Assembly: GCF_033439725.1 (NCBI RefSeq)
Contig: NW_026944385.1
Location: forward strand, 2,389,001 to 2,453,000
Direction: 5' to 3'
DNA: 64,000 bases
From: Neurospora tetraspora
Lineage: Eukaryota > Ascomycota > Sordariomycetes > Sordariales > Sordariaceae
Under the pieces are notes generated by a model, which did not search any database, had not been told where the DNA came from, and saw only the letters and a list, made by a program, of their open reading frames with translations. Of this stretch, positions 42,575-53,801 are shown piece by piece. Both the position numbers and the translations under genes were made by a program. The number at the start of each line of letters is the position of its first letter. Position 1 is the first letter of the stretch.

Positions 42575-43334
42575 ACCGACATTGGCAGCCGCGGAGGTGG
42601 CGGCGGGCTGGACAATGGTGGTCAGAGTCCTGACCTTACCGCACTTGGACGCGGCGCTGGTGGCAGCAGGAGCAGCGGAAGTGACGGCGGAGGTAACAGC
42701 ACCAGTATTTCCGTTGTTGCCAGTGTTGTTATTGTTGTTTCCCTTGTTGTTACCAGCAGCAGGCGTGGTGGTAGAGCCGCTGGAGCTCTGGGCAGTGAAG
42801 TTGGTGAAGCCATTGGCTTTCACGATATCCGCAACACTCAATCCGTCGTTGGTGAACGGAGTGGTGAGAGACTTGGCGGAGTTGGCATTCTGGACATCAG
42901 CGCCGGTCACAGCCGGGTCAACAAGGGGAACGATGCCTCTGAGCTCTTTGGTGGCCGGCAGAGCTGGATCGGAGCAGATGGAAGGAATGGAGACAACGAA
43001 GGGGTTGAAGTTCTTTTCAGCGGCGACAAGCTTCTTGGCTGCGTCAATGACGGCCTTGTCATTGCCGAGTTGCGAAACAATTTTGTCGGCAAGGGTAAGC
43101 TAGATATCTGTCAGTAAGGAAGGGTATAGGCAAGCTTTTAGATGTACTGACCTTGTCACAGGCGTTGGCACCGGCGAGCAGGACACCGGGAGTGGCGCCG
43201 GCAAGGGTGGGAGCAACACCAGGGCTGCCAAAGTTGCTCAGAGAGGAGATGATGTTGGCAACAGACTGTTCCTGACCGAAGCGAGCTTCGGCAGTGGCCA
43301 AAAGAAGGGCGGCAAGAGCAAGTTTGGAGTACAT
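42122..43334 (-). CDS. secreted protein with pure poly-Asn tract
   Basis: Two exons, 43152-43334 and 42122-43099, give 386 aa. The start MYSKLALAALLLATAEARFG is a signal peptide; the next upstream in-frame codons are not ATG. The N-terminal part (VANIISSLSNFGSPGVAPTL; ACDKLTLADKIVSQLGNDKA; FNPFVVSIPSICSDPALP) and the C-terminal part (FGLCVPTMSFVGGRANRKAT; EALNPNIITNRICDQLTNVC) carry paired cysteines and are conserved-looking. Between them lie Asn/Gly/Thr/Ala linkers with 23 Asn in a row, all coded by AAC, and Asn-Thr-Gly repeats. Related ascomycete proteins have been loosely labelled circumsporozoite-like because of such repeats; that label says nothing about function. A wall-associated or secreted role is inferred. 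A TATA-like TATATAA on the minus strand lies about 250 bases upstream. Confidence 0.85.
42506..42574 (+). repeat. (GTT)23 trinucleotide repeat in coding sequence
   Basis: Twenty-three perfect GTT units, read as AAC (Asn) on the minus strand in the secreted protein gene. No synonymous AAT codon interrupts the run, which suggests recent expansion by slippage. Confidence 0.97.
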
Positions 43335-44870
43335 GATGATCAAGCTTTTCTGATATGACGGGTGAAAAAAACTGGTAGTTTAGAGGATGCAAGAATGCTG
43401 AATATGGAAGAAGCGAAGACCGGCCGAGCGGTTTGGAAAGAAGTCAAGTGAAAGAGTAAAAGAGTGAGAAGAACGAAATAGTTACCAGAACTGTAGAGAC
43501 CGAAGACCCGAAAGAAGAGAGTGAAGCTGAATGATGAGAAGGAAAGAGAAATTGGTGATGTTTACGGGAGGACAGTTGAGTTATATAGAAACGATCATGG
43601 CATCCGAGCGCTCTGGACCCAGGATCAAAGACCATCTGATATCATACAGGCAAACAACAGATCAGGTACTGGGGGAAAGGGGGATTGTTGATGTCGTCCC
43701 ATCTCAGACAAGGCATTGCTGTCCCTGCGTCAAGTGTTTCTGGTAAGGCTAGGGGAATCCCCTGCCCAAACTCCATGGGCGGTAAACAGAACACCATCTC
43801 ATCAGCCTGGTGAACTCCGGGTCCATGCTGAGATTCACCTGAACCTTGGCAGATCTTGCCGGCGGTCTGGCCAGATGCTGGCTGGATCATGGGGATCTTG
43901 AGACGCAAGCGATGATGCCCCCAGGTTCTTGCTAAAGAAGAACTCGAGAACCACAGACGCTTGGAAACATTGCTCACTGCTCACTGCTCACTTCACCACC
44001 ATATTGAAGGTGGCATTCGGGAAGTTTCAAGGAGAGCCATTCTGGGACAGCTAGCCTTGAAGTTTACCGAGGCTTGATATTGGGCCATTGTAAGAGTTGG
44101 CGCCCGGGGGAAGAACTGGGCATGTTCCCGGGGAGTGAGGCTCATCAGAGCGGAATGTGGTGGTCGATGAAGGTCCGGATCCTGATCCTGGTGTTTCCTT
44201 TTGTTAGCGCAGGGACGCCCGTAGCATCAGTCTGTCAACATGCAGGCATTGTGAATAAGCTTAAAATTTTGGCGTTTGTATTAGATGACATGAGGTCGCG
44301 ATGAGGATGGAGGTGTGGTGGTGAGGGTGAGAAAGTCGAGGTTGGATTTTGGTTCGGATGTTTCTCGCTTCGGCGTTGCAAGCCCTGTCAGCCACTGTTA
44401 GCGCCTCACTAGCCCGCTTTCGATGACATCAAACCAGGGTTGAGACGCTCCCGAGACGTCGGCACTTTTCTCTCCCGGACTCCTCCCCATCTCTCGCCTG
44501 AACTCTTCCATCTCCTCCATCTCCTCGTCGCCGACAGATGTCACGATGCCCTCAGCAAATCTGATTCCCGATTTTAGTCATGGATTATCGATTGATTCAA
44601 GCAGTTTCGGAGGTCCGTCCCGCACTTCCACCGGGGCTCAGATACGCCGAGATGCGCTGCAATGCACCGTGACGACAACTTCTTCTCACAATGACATGAC
44701 ATCGTCCGGACATCTCAGCACGAGGCCAGTACCGGCACCATGGAGGTGTTCCTCGTCACTTTGTCTTCCGGTCATCTCGCCACGACAACAGTCCATACCG
44801 AACATGGTTCATCCACTCCGGCCTAGAAGCGGACAGCATCGATGCTACTTCCTTGGAGAATGTTAGCTGC
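43335..44870. other. 1.5 kb intergenic gap
   Basis: Between the poly-Asn protein start and the 2EXR gene end, both minus strand. It holds the promoter of the former. Frames of about 60-111 codons on both strands are unsupported. Confidence 0.55.
43581..43587 (-). promoter_or_regulatory. possible TATA box of the poly-Asn protein gene
   Basis: TATATAA on the minus strand, about 250 bases before the start codon at 43334, beyond a leader rich in purines. Position fits a core promoter with a long leader; not proven. Confidence 0.35.
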
Positions 44871-45854
44871 TTACCTATTCTTCACATCATCTTGAAATAG
44901 GAGACGAACCAGGTTGTCTCTGATGGCCTGCAACGCCCTCATAGGCCCTCTCAGCTCACTTCTCACCTCATGATCATCCAGGCTGAAATACGTTCGGCTG
45001 TACGAGTGGAAGGCCCGGTGCTTTGTTGGTCCAGTGGCCGACATCTCTGTCTCGTCCGTCTCCTCAGTCCCTTTGCCCTCCTCACACATCACTTCTTCAT
45101 GACCCAACATGTTCAAGCAGTCCGGATCAACAATAAGCCAAAATTCCTCCAGCCTCTCAAACCTTCTCATCACATTGGCCACACATCTGGCGCAAAAGGG
45201 CGGGTCGGCATCGGGATAGTGGATCTCTAGATCCATCCTCCCTTCCCCGTCGCCGTCAGGCCCGTCAGGCCCCGGCCCCCCCGCAACCCCGACATGTGTC
45301 CAGTGCATACACTCATGCCTCCACATGGCCTGCAATTCCTCCAGGCTCAACCCAACCCCTTCGTCGCCGTTGGGGTCGTCCTCGGTCGAATTCCCCCACT
45401 CGTTCCATCCAGATCGGAAGTACCTCACCGCGAACCGCCGGGCGCCCGTAAACACAATGTGTTCGAAATCGGCCCAGTCCACCGCCGCCATGGTTTCCTT
45501 TGGTCCGGCATCCGCTCCTCCGAAGCAGATGAGATCGGTGGTCAGGTCGAGGGTCAAGTTGGTCATGGACGCAGGCGGGCTACCATATCTTGGCATGGGC
45601 ACAAGTATCTTGCGCTCCATGGCCCGGACGTGTCGGATCACGGCCGAGCGAGCGTCCTGGCAGGCAAGTGAAAGATTTCGCAGGTTCAGGTCTGCGGATT
45701 GGTGTCGGTCCGGAATGAGTTGCATGTCCCAGTCCACCCAGCTGGTGTCTGGGAGCTTCTGGAGGAAGTGAAGACATGGGGAGAGGGCGGCTGCGTGGTC
45801 CCAGACTATGTCTTGGAGTTCTGGAGGGAGACGGACGAATTGGGTGAACGCCAT
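44871..45854 (-). CDS. 2EXR-domain protein
   Basis: A single exon of 327 codons. The N-terminus FVRLPPELQDIVWDHA followed by LRNLSLACQDARSAVIRHV is the 2EXR domain (named after the ExR pattern) that is found in large, lineage-expanded families of Pezizomycotina, often many copies per genome. The middle (LTLDLTTDLICFGG; FEHIVFTGARRFAVRYFRSG) is also typical. A CARC segment is present, and the stretch near residue 195 is Gly/Asp-rich. The family has no established function; an F-box-like adaptor role has been guessed from the N-terminus. The stop codon overlaps a donor-like GTAAGC, so a further exon is conceivable but not needed. Confidence 0.82.
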   Translation of the reverse strand: MAFTQFVRLPPELQDIVWDHAAALSPCLHFLQKLPDTSWVDWDMQLIPDRHQSADLNLRNLSLACQDARSAVIRHVRAMERKILVPMPRYGSPPASMTNLTLDLTTDLICFGGADAGPKETMAAVDWADFEHIVFTGARRFAVRYFRSGWNEWGNSTEDDPNGDEGVGLSLEELQAMWRHECMHWTHVGVAGGPGPDGPDGDGEGRMDLEIHYPDADPPFCARCVANVMRRFERLEEFWLIVDPDCLNMLGHEEVMCEEGKGTEETDETEMSATGPTKHRAFHSYSRTYFSLDDHEVRSELRGPMRALQAIRDNLVRLLFQDDVKNR

Positions 45855-46565
45855 TGTTTGTTGGTGGCTTAGTGATGATTTCCTCGGAAGAACAAGGAAG
45901 GGAGGCTAGGTAAGTTGATCGATATACCAAATAGCTGAATCCGAATTTCTCCATACAGGTAAGTCTTTGAAGTGCTTCTTCCCAAGTCGAGATCCGCCAG
46001 CACCAAGCACGTGGCCACACCTTCAAGCTATCACATGGCACATTGCAATGGAGCTTCTGGAATTGTCCAATCATCTTACAAAGGCGAATCGTTCCAAGAT
46101 AAAGCCCCTTTGACGGTCAGACATCATCATGATGCAACAGCTAGCTCTTGGTCGGGGTTAGGGTTTATGGAGCTCCTGAAGCTGAAGATGGAAATGTGCC
46201 GTCTCATCTCTCTGCACATCAAACAGATGCTATCCGGGTTACGGAGTAGCTTCGTCTCGGCCTTATCGAGCATTGGAAGGAAAATCCCGTGAGGGTTTAT
46301 TAAATGTCGCCAACTCCGTAGATGTTCGACAGCCATGTTGTTATAATCACTTTTTTTTCATTATACCTCTAGACTTCTTGCTGTCGTCCTGAAACAACAT
46401 CTCGTTAACTGCCTTGTTACACCTTCCCCAAGCCCCCAAGCTAATACCCAGAAGACAGACACTCTTCTTCTTTTCGACGAGGACCTGCTCACTTACCTAC
46501 CTAACCTGGCTTGCTTCGACCCTTTCGGTCGGTAGTCCTTAGTCCTGACGAAGCGGATATCGTTT

Positions 46566-47123
46566 TCAAAGCTTCCCGGGAGGCGGTTGGCATGCACCAC
46601 AGGTAGTACCTAGCATGCACCCCTCAATACCAAACGTCAACGACATAACGCCGTACTCCGTTGGCTTGCCAGCCTTGCCAATGAATCTCGGAATGAAGCT
46701 GTATGACAAGCACGTAAGATTTATTGGCACGATGGATGGTTCCCAGAAGGAAGTGCCGGGGTGGTACAGCATTGAAGAAGGAGAAGCACAAGCATCATGA
46801 GATGCAACATGGAACAACCCGGCGTACGAGGCTCTATGTAGGAGATCCATGGAGACGGGAGCCCCGTGGGGATGGGGCCGCACGTGGGTATTAGACGGGG
46901 CGGCGATGCTCGAGACGGTGTTTGTTTGTTTCTTTGGGATCCAGTCGAGATGTTGATGGTACGTATAGTTCGGGTGGGATATGTTCATGGTCTCGTCGTT
47001 GATGTGCGAGAGGATTAGGAATGGTATGGAATGGTTCAAGGAGTGATGTTACCTATCCCCGGAGATAAGAAGCTTACCTCCATTCACAAACTGCGAGTAC
47101 GCGGCGCCAATTCCGAATCCCAT
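46566..47123 (-). other. possible small gene, unresolved
   Basis: An ATG at 47121-47123 starts MGFGIGAAYSQFVNG and meets a good donor (GTAAGC) at 47077-47072. Downstream on the same strand, 46566-47039 is open for 157 codons (FIPRFIGKAGKPTEYGVMSL). I could not find an acceptor that joins the two in phase, and the plus strand over the same DNA also reads a plausible 61-residue peptide (46615-46800; PNVNDITPYSVGLPALPMNL). Coding status is uncertain. Confidence 0.25.
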
Positions 47124-47171
47124 GGCTACGGTCTCTGGTGAGAAGCATCGGGTGTGAGGAATGTCTTCCTC

Positions 47172-47198
47172 GTGCTCACTGTGCTCACTGTGCTCACT
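47172..47198 (+). repeat. (GTGCTCACT)3 nonamer repeat
   Basis: Three perfect back-to-back copies of a nine-base unit in the gap upstream of the MFS gene. Confidence 0.9.
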
Positions 47199-48580
47199 GT
47201 AAGCTTTCCGTTACAACGCCTCTCGTCCCTCTTCCCGCTCCCGCCAAAGACGGAAGGTGATAGGATACCGGCAAAACACTTCTTGGCAGCGGGCCAATCA
47301 GCAGCATGGACCAATCTTTGGGAAGAGGAAGGAGGAGCGAAGAAAGCTTGTGTTAGGTCGGCGGGCGGCCTTGTGCATCCGACGAAGCTTGTCAACGCCA
47401 TCCCATCCCAGCCAAGCATCAGCCATTCAAATTCAATAGGCTGACTTTCCCCCCAGCCTAACTGCATCGACCGACGACGGTTGTTGTGTCGGCATCGTGC
47501 CGCTGTCCGCCCTACGGATGGAGTGTTTGCTGGTGGTGGTGTTCAGCTTTCTGACAAATGTGCATATCCCCGGATCGACGTCTTCCCGGTACTCTTCCGG
47601 ACAGTCATGGAAAACAGTTTTGTGCACACTTTTATGCACGCCATGAGTACAACAACCATACAACCTCACAACGTCCGATATATTTCCCTGCCGCCCTCTT
47701 TTGGCGCCTTTCCTTTCCGGGAATGCAACCTGAGCGACCTCGCACTTGTTGGGAACCGATGAACAGCCTAGAAGAACAAAAGTGACGCTATGGACAGTCT
47801 GGACTGCCCGCTCTCACCCGCCGATACCCCAGAAACTGAGAACAAGCGTTGCGTTCGTGATGTGCGATCGAGTGACGGAATGGAATCTCGGCCCCTCTCG
47901 GCCCCACGGAATCACAGTCCCTACAGGGCTCCATTCGCACTCACTCCTCTTGTACGTTATGAGTCTAGCGGCGGTTAAGGAGATGTTTACCCATACTTAC
48001 AACATGTACATCTTCCTTCCTTCTTCTCCTCTAAAAAGTGCTTTTCCCCTTGCCGAGTTGCCGACCGCGTGTTCCCTTTGCTCTTTGTGACTCACTTCGA
48101 TCCCTACAAATCGTAATTCTCCCTATACCTTTACGATTGCGAGGGCATCATTGCCTTCACTGGCAACTTTGACGACGGCATTCTACAACGAGAGGTCTTC
48201 AGTGTTAGAATAGCTATCATTAACCATCAAGGTATGTGTGGAGTTGTTTTATATCCGTCTCAAGTCCCTGAAAAGACCATGGCAGGTTCCACTGATTTTC
48301 ATCGAAAAACGTGGGCGAGGCCCGCTGTTATGGAAATAAGGTTTGGCCTCCACTCAGTCCACGATCCACCATCCTTCCTTGGTTGGCATGATCATGATCA
48401 TGGTTCAAGTCGACGGGGGTGTACCTTCTTTTAAGTCATCAAGGATCATGGTCTTACTCCTTCCCCAGCAAAAAAGACAAAAGAGCAGATATCATCTCTT
48501 CCAATTTCACCAGTGACAATGGCTGACAGTCGTCTCAAGGAACGGTTTGCGCTGCGCTTACTGAGCACCTCACATCCGAT

Positions 48581-50461
48581 ATGACGGGATCACAACTCCC
48601 GGGGCAAGCGGCCCCGGCCAGCAATGAGCACCACAATAACCACCGTTCCCCTACACCGGAAGAAGCAGACCGGCTCGCCCTACAAAGACAAAAATCGATA
48701 GAACAAGCCATCGACGAGGGTCACGACGCCGACATCCCATCCGACATCGGCTACGTGCTAGACGAACAAGGCGAGAAGCGGCGTAAAGATGCCATCCGGC
48801 GCAACTCTCTCGCCCGGGCACGGAGTCATGCCAGCCACACTACTAGCCACCACCATCATGATCACGACGTAGAAAAGGAAGCAGCCGGGGACTCATCAGG
48901 CGCCGTTACCTCCTCCTCAGAAGAGGACGAAGCCAACATAATCTGGTGGACAGAAAACGACCCCGAGAACCCTTTCAACTGGCCCCGGTGGGTAAAAATC
49001 CTCAACGTCGGGCTCATCAGCGCGCAAACGTTCATTGCCCCCTTAGCCTCCTCCATCTTCGCTCCCGGCGTCCCCTCGGTAATGAAAGAATTCCACAACT
49101 CCTCCCCGGAACTGGCCTCCTTCGTGGTGTCGGTGTACATCCTCGGCTTCGCGGCGGGACCGCTGGTGATCGCCCCCCTGAGCGAGATTTATGGAAGGCT
49201 GATTGTTTACCACGGGTGCAACGTGTGTTTTATTGCGTTTTTGATCGCTTGCGCCGAGGCGCCGAGTTTTAACGCGCTCATCGCGTTCCGGTTTTTGTCG
49301 GGCATTTTTGGTTCTTGCGCGGTGACCAATGGCGGCGGGACTATTTCCGATATGATCACGCAGGAGAAGCGGGCGACGGCGATGGCGCTGATGACGATGG
49401 GGGTCTTGCTGGGTCCCATCATCGCGCCCATTATTGGGGGTGTCATCAGCAGCGACTCGGACCTGGGCTGGCGCTGGGTGTTTTGGATCGTGACGATCCT
49501 GGCGGGCGTGGTGGCGCTGTGCATGCTCGTTTTTGGAAGGGAGTCGTACGCGCCGGTGCTGCTGCAGAGGAGGGTCGACAGGCTGCGCAAGGAGACGGGT
49601 AATGAGATGCTGAGGAGCAAGCTGGATATCGGGCTGAGCCCGAAGGATTACTTCAAGCGCAGCATTGTGAGGCCGCTCAAGATGCTGGTGTTTAGCCCGA
49701 TTTGCATCATCTATGCGATTTATATCGCTATCGTGTATGGGTACTTGTACCTCATGTTTACCACGATTTCGAGGGTGTTTACTAACCCGGAAACTTATAA
49801 TTTCGGTATGTGCAGATATGACCCCCCTGATATTCCCCCAGGCTGCTAACATCGAGTGAATAAAACAGGCACCAAGATCGTCGGTCTGGTCTTCATCGGC
49901 TTGGGCGTCGGCTCCCTCATGGGCCTCGTCTTCTTCAGCGTCGCCAGCAACCGCATCGTGAAGGCCAAAGTCGGCCCAGACGGCAAGGGAACATGCACCC
50001 CCGAGGATCGGCTCAAGGTTCTCCCTGTCGGTGCCATTTTCCTGCCCGCCGGCTTCTTCATCTATGGCTGGACGGCCCAGTACCATGTCCATTGGATCGT
50101 GCCGGTTATGAGCCACGCTCTGATCGGATTCGGCAATATAATCATTTTCATGGCTATTACCATGGTGAGTCTTCCCGTATGTTTGTCGGAGGAATTCAAG
50201 GACGAGACTGATTAATCGTTATAGGCCTTGATTGATACGTTCACCATTTACGCTGCCTCTGCTCTGGCGGCCAACACGGTAGCGAGAAGTGTCTTCGGGG
50301 CTGTCCTTCCCATCTTCGGCTTGCGGATGTATGACACCCTCGGGCTGGGATGGGGGAACAGCCTGTTGGCGTTCATCGCCGTGGCATTGATCCCGGTACC
50401 GTTTTTGCTGATCCGGTATGGTGCGTTGCTGCGGACGAGGTATGAGATCAAGAACCTCTAG
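48581..50461 (+). CDS. MFS transporter, drug:H+ antiporter-1 type (12 segments)
   Basis: Three exons, 48581-49805, 49869-50164 and 50225-50461, give 585 aa. The long N-terminal tail (about 120 residues) is cytosolic, acidic and His-rich ([11 protein letters not shown]). The core begins with the typical FNWPRWVK entry and has about twelve hydrophobic segments ([52 protein letters not shown]). Motif A-like [16 protein letters not shown] follows segment 2, and the segment-4 Arg ([13 protein letters not shown]) and [11 protein letters not shown] before segment 6 are characteristic of the DHA1 branch. Such carriers export drugs or metabolites from the plasma membrane; some transport other solutes. 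The substrate cannot be read from sequence. The last exon ends [10 protein letters not shown]. The His-rich tail could bind metal, but that is speculative. Confidence 0.92.
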
Positions 50462-51382
50462 GCGGAGTAGTTGAGCATAGCGTTGATGACGGCATGTTGT
50501 GATGGTGAAGAGGATGTTTGGCTATATGTTCTGGAGGATGTTTTAGTGTTGATGTTTATACCACAGACCTGTATGTACATGATGAAAAAAGTCTCAACCT
50601 CATTGGAATTTCATAGTTCCCAAATCGACTTCCACATGTGATCCATCGTCAATGACTCGTGGTGCAGATGCCCTGAACCTAGCTGAACCTGGAATCGTGG
50701 AGCCTGTTTACTGGCTGGCTGGCTGGACAACAGCCCCAGAGCTGCATCCCTGCGAATAAGGTAGCCGCGGCTATGATTCGGGAACAAGGGTCGGGAAACC
50801 ACGGGATCACGAACTGAACTTTGAGCCCTACCTACAGCCAACAACTTGCGGAGACAACGAACACGCGCAAACTCTGGGCCACGAAAACTGCTGCGAGAAC
50901 CCTTGGAAAGGTCCCTGGGAATCAAAGTGCGGCTGTTCCTGATTCAAAAACCCTATCGGAAGACACACAAAAAAAGAAATAGGTATGCATCCCGCGGCCA
51001 TCAGAACCGCTCCCGTCTCCCGAACGCCCAATCTTCAAAGATCCACCCCCCTCCCTAAGGTACCCAGCCTGGCTACTGGCACCCACTGCCGGATATGAGG
51101 AAGCCGATCAGCACTTGAGCCGGCAAAACTGTCCAGACTCAGAAAGACCTTATCTCCTTCCTCTCCTCGACAAACATAACGACTGGCCATTCTGTCCAAG
51201 AGATGTATATACGTGTGGTGGAAAACGACAACCCTCCTGTCATCGCGCCACAATCCCCTCCTCCAGCTCGAGTATAACTGATTCCGACTCGACACGCCGT
51301 CTTGGACAAGGACAATGATTTCAATCCTCACTCCTCGGCTGTGAAGGATGGTGTCGACGCGAACCTTCTTCGCCTAAACCAT
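50462..51382. other. convergent intergenic region
   Basis: About 920 bases between the MFS gene (+) and the DUF1748 gene (-). It should hold both 3' UTRs. Open frames of 60-105 codons are unsupported. Confidence 0.55.
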
Positions 51383-52059
51383 TTATCGGGTCCTGTCGAA
51401 CCAGCCGCTGGATCCCGCAATGGCGACAGACTGGTCCATCACCCATTCGCCGACGCCGAGATACTTGTCAACCCACTTTCCAACTTCCTTGTTCTCGCCA
51501 GCGACCTTGTCGGTTTTGAAGCTGTAATCACCAAGTGTCAGTCTTTTTGCTCGAGGATGCCACCGGAAGGCATGGACGGATCGATGATTTCGGGTTCAGA
51601 ATAGGGGGCGAAGCCGTGTGGAAGGGCGGTGTCTGCAAGGCAGGGAGCGCATCGAAAGCAACTCACGTCAGACCGGTCGAGCGCTTCATTCCAGCGAGGA
51701 ATGCCGAAACTGTTAAACGCAACGCACATCGAGTCAGCGGAAACCGAAGACAGGCCAAGAGAACCGAACTTACGCAGGACAGCGTCAAAGGCATAGTGGC
51801 TCAAACGTCCGAGCTTCGACCATAAGCCTAGTGTCAGCAAATCGAGGAGCTGGGAGAAGAGATTCTTAGAACTCCGTTGAACAGCAAGCGACGACGCAGC
51901 AGCAGCAGCAGCGGGCAAGTTCGAGGGCAAGACGTATATGGAGAATAACGAAAAGATCGGAAAATCCGGAGAAGGGGCCGGGGATCTCTGTACATTGTGA
52001 CGGAGGATGAAGAACAGCAACGCTAACGACGCAAGAAACTTCGGGGTACCCACCACCAT
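51383..52059 (-). CDS. DUF1748 mitochondrial micro-protein with N-terminal extension
   Basis: Three exons, 51774-52059, 51667-51709 and 51383-51521, read through in phase to 155 aa. The C-terminal 76 residues are a full DUF1748 domain: KLGRLSHYAFDAVLLSAFLA, then GMKRSTGLTFKTDKVAGENK, then EVGKWVDKYLGVGEWVMDQS and VAIAGSSGWFDRTR at the very end. Family members, including yeast Min8, are usually about 70-80 aa and locate to mitochondria; their role is little known. Here the first 80 residues are an unusual extension with a hydrophobic start (KFLASLALLFFILR), a Pro/Ser stretch and an Ala run. The extension may be a presequence, or it may hide an unrecognised intron, with a short first exon joined near GLWSKLG. 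The minus-strand splice sites (GTAAGT...AACAG; GTGAGT...TACAG) are strong. It shares a 1.7 kb divergent region with pyruvate kinase. Confidence 0.8.
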
Positions 52060-52117
52060 CTTGAGGAGTGGCTTTGTTGAATGCGACAAAAAAAGAGGAT
52101 CGAAAAGGGAGGAAACG

Positions 52118-52153
52118 CGATGCGATGCGATATGCGATGCGATATGCGATGCG
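52118..52153 (+). repeat. tandem GATGCGATATGC-type repeat
   Basis: About three partly overlapping copies of a 12-base unit just upstream of the DUF1748 start codon, so probably in its promoter or 5' UTR. Confidence 0.8.
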
Positions 52154-53174
52154 ACAAATCGGTTCGGGATTCGGCGCCGTCGGGGTCGGGGGTCAATGTC
52201 GATGGTGGTGGTGGTGGTGATGATATTCCCGGGGCGGAGCGGTGTTGCAGGTCAGGAAGGTGTTTCGGGAGGTGCTGTGGGGGGGAGGATTCGAGTGCCT
52301 GCAGCAAGGCGTCGGGCGAGCGGTGGGCAACGCAACGGGGCGATCACAGGGAGGCGGGAAAGCGGCCTTTGAGGTACCTGCGGATAAGAATCGTGCGGAG
52401 CGGGGCTGGAAGGCTGCAGTGGAAAGAGAAGAAGTGGAAGAACACGGGCCAGGGATTGTCAGGAGACAAGGACCAGGGAGTTCAGTCTCGAGGGATCATC
52501 TTGGCAGAATCACGTGTTGATGCTCGTGACTTCTCTTGGCTATCTTCAAGAGGGTCCATCACCGGTGGAGCCCAACGGAGCGATGATCGGGCAATGGTCT
52601 GTGATCCGGCCAAATTTAGGGTTGGGTTGACCATTCCCTTTTGGGGGGAAGCGGGGCATGGTCAGCGACCTTGGGTGGGGGCGAGGGGCAGAGGCAGGCA
52701 TGAGCTGCGCGGCACCGGGCGGCCAGTGGCGGCTTGGAGGCTGTTTTAGTGGGCTTTGGTGGGATGTCCTCCACTGCGGCGGCGGAACTATTACGGAATG
52801 ACAAGGTTGCAGCTTCCAGAGCTCCCAAGCTATCCCCAGAGGGCAGCGCTCCCCAATGCTGCCTCCGCGAAGACGCCGACACGGGGGCGTCAAGAGCGGA
52901 TGCGAAGAGGGGATCCAACCTTCCGTCGACGTTTCGAGGGCCGCACTGCCGCTTCCGCCCTGGGAAGGAGTCGACGAGAGATACCAAAGTGCCGTGACCA
53001 ACGAGGGGAAGGAAGGGAACCAGTGGTGCAGGCGTGGTGTGCTAGTGGTGCCAGGCGTTTCTCTTATCAGTTTTTATCGCGCAACAGCCCGTCAAAGATT
53101 GGTTCGAGCCTGGGCGAAACGAGAAAGGCAGAAAAAAAAGATCCAGGTCCATTTCCCCTCCGGTCTTGGTGTTG

Positions 53175-53252
53175 ATTTCTGATTTCTATCCTCTCTCTTC
53201 CTCTCCCTCTCCCCAAACTTTTCCCCTTTCTCAACAATTTCCCCCTCCTTCA
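53175..53252 (+). promoter_or_regulatory. pyrimidine-rich tract before the pyruvate kinase transcript start
   Basis: About 78 bases of almost unbroken C and T, ending roughly 70 bases before a predicted 5' UTR donor. In filamentous fungi CT-rich blocks often mark transcription starts of glycolytic genes. The start site itself is not visible. Confidence 0.5.
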
Positions 53253-53323
53253 TTCGCCCCAATCCCCCAGCTCCAGATTTCGTCGCGAGATCTGAACAAC
53301 TGAATCATCAGCTTCGGTTCTAG

Positions 53324-53697
53324 GTACGTTTGACAGAAATGACGGCGATTCCCCAATTGTTTCCATTCCCTCCAATTGAAGGTGGAAGTGCCACAAAAAC
53401 CCATGGGGAGGCGGGTCATTCCCTTCGGATTCGGATCTCCTTGCTTCGTACGGGGTCCATGTTGTGTCATCATTATTTTGCCAAAGTCTGGACTCCAGCG
53501 GCGAGACGTGGGGTAATTTGAGCTGGACAGAACAGTGCCCCCCCAACTTTTGGATCAAACCACAAAAAGATCCAACAAAATTTCCTCCCTCCAACACCTC
53601 TTTACCATTCTCCCTCGCATCTGCACCAGCACTGCGCTCTCTGTCCTTGTCTGGGTTGAAACCTTGATTACTGACGCTAAAGCTGTCGATCTTGCAG
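53324..53697 (+). other. predicted 5' UTR intron of pyruvate kinase
   Basis: A perfect donor (GTACGT) at 53324 and a branch-like TTACTGACG followed by CTTGCAG ending at 53697 frame a 374-base intron in the leader, much longer than the coding introns. The leader then runs about 100 bases to the ATG. Confidence 0.6.
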
Positions 53698-53801
53698 ATT
53701 TCCCTAAACCCCAAAGCTTCGCGTCAACCCCGCGCGCTTCTCCCATCTTGCACCTCGAAAACATCTCTCATTCCCCTCAACACCACACATAAACCTTCAC
53801 A

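Larger units (their letters stand above)
45855..48580. other. 2.7 kb divergent gap with doubtful small frames
   Basis: Between the 2EXR gene (-) and the MFS gene (+). Around 46566-47123 are a 157-codon minus frame, a 61-codon plus frame on the opposite strand, and a possible short minus exon (47078-47123) followed by GTAAGC. None matches a family I know. A nine-base repeat sits at 47172-47198. The right end is the MFS promoter. Confidence 0.5.
52060..53801. other. divergent promoter region, DUF1748 (-) / pyruvate kinase (+)
   Basis: About 1.7 kb without a supported coding frame. It contains a GATGCGATATGC-type repeat at about 52118-52153, a long pyrimidine tract at 53175-53252, and a predicted 5' UTR intron of the kinase gene (53324-53697). 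Such CT-rich tracts are common just before transcript starts of strongly expressed fungal genes. Confidence 0.6.

Noticed and set aside
41915-43117. A 400-codon plus-strand frame over the poly-Asn protein
   Set aside because: Its Val and Leu runs are the antisense of the AAC repeat. The minus strand has a signal peptide, paired cysteines and proper splice sites.
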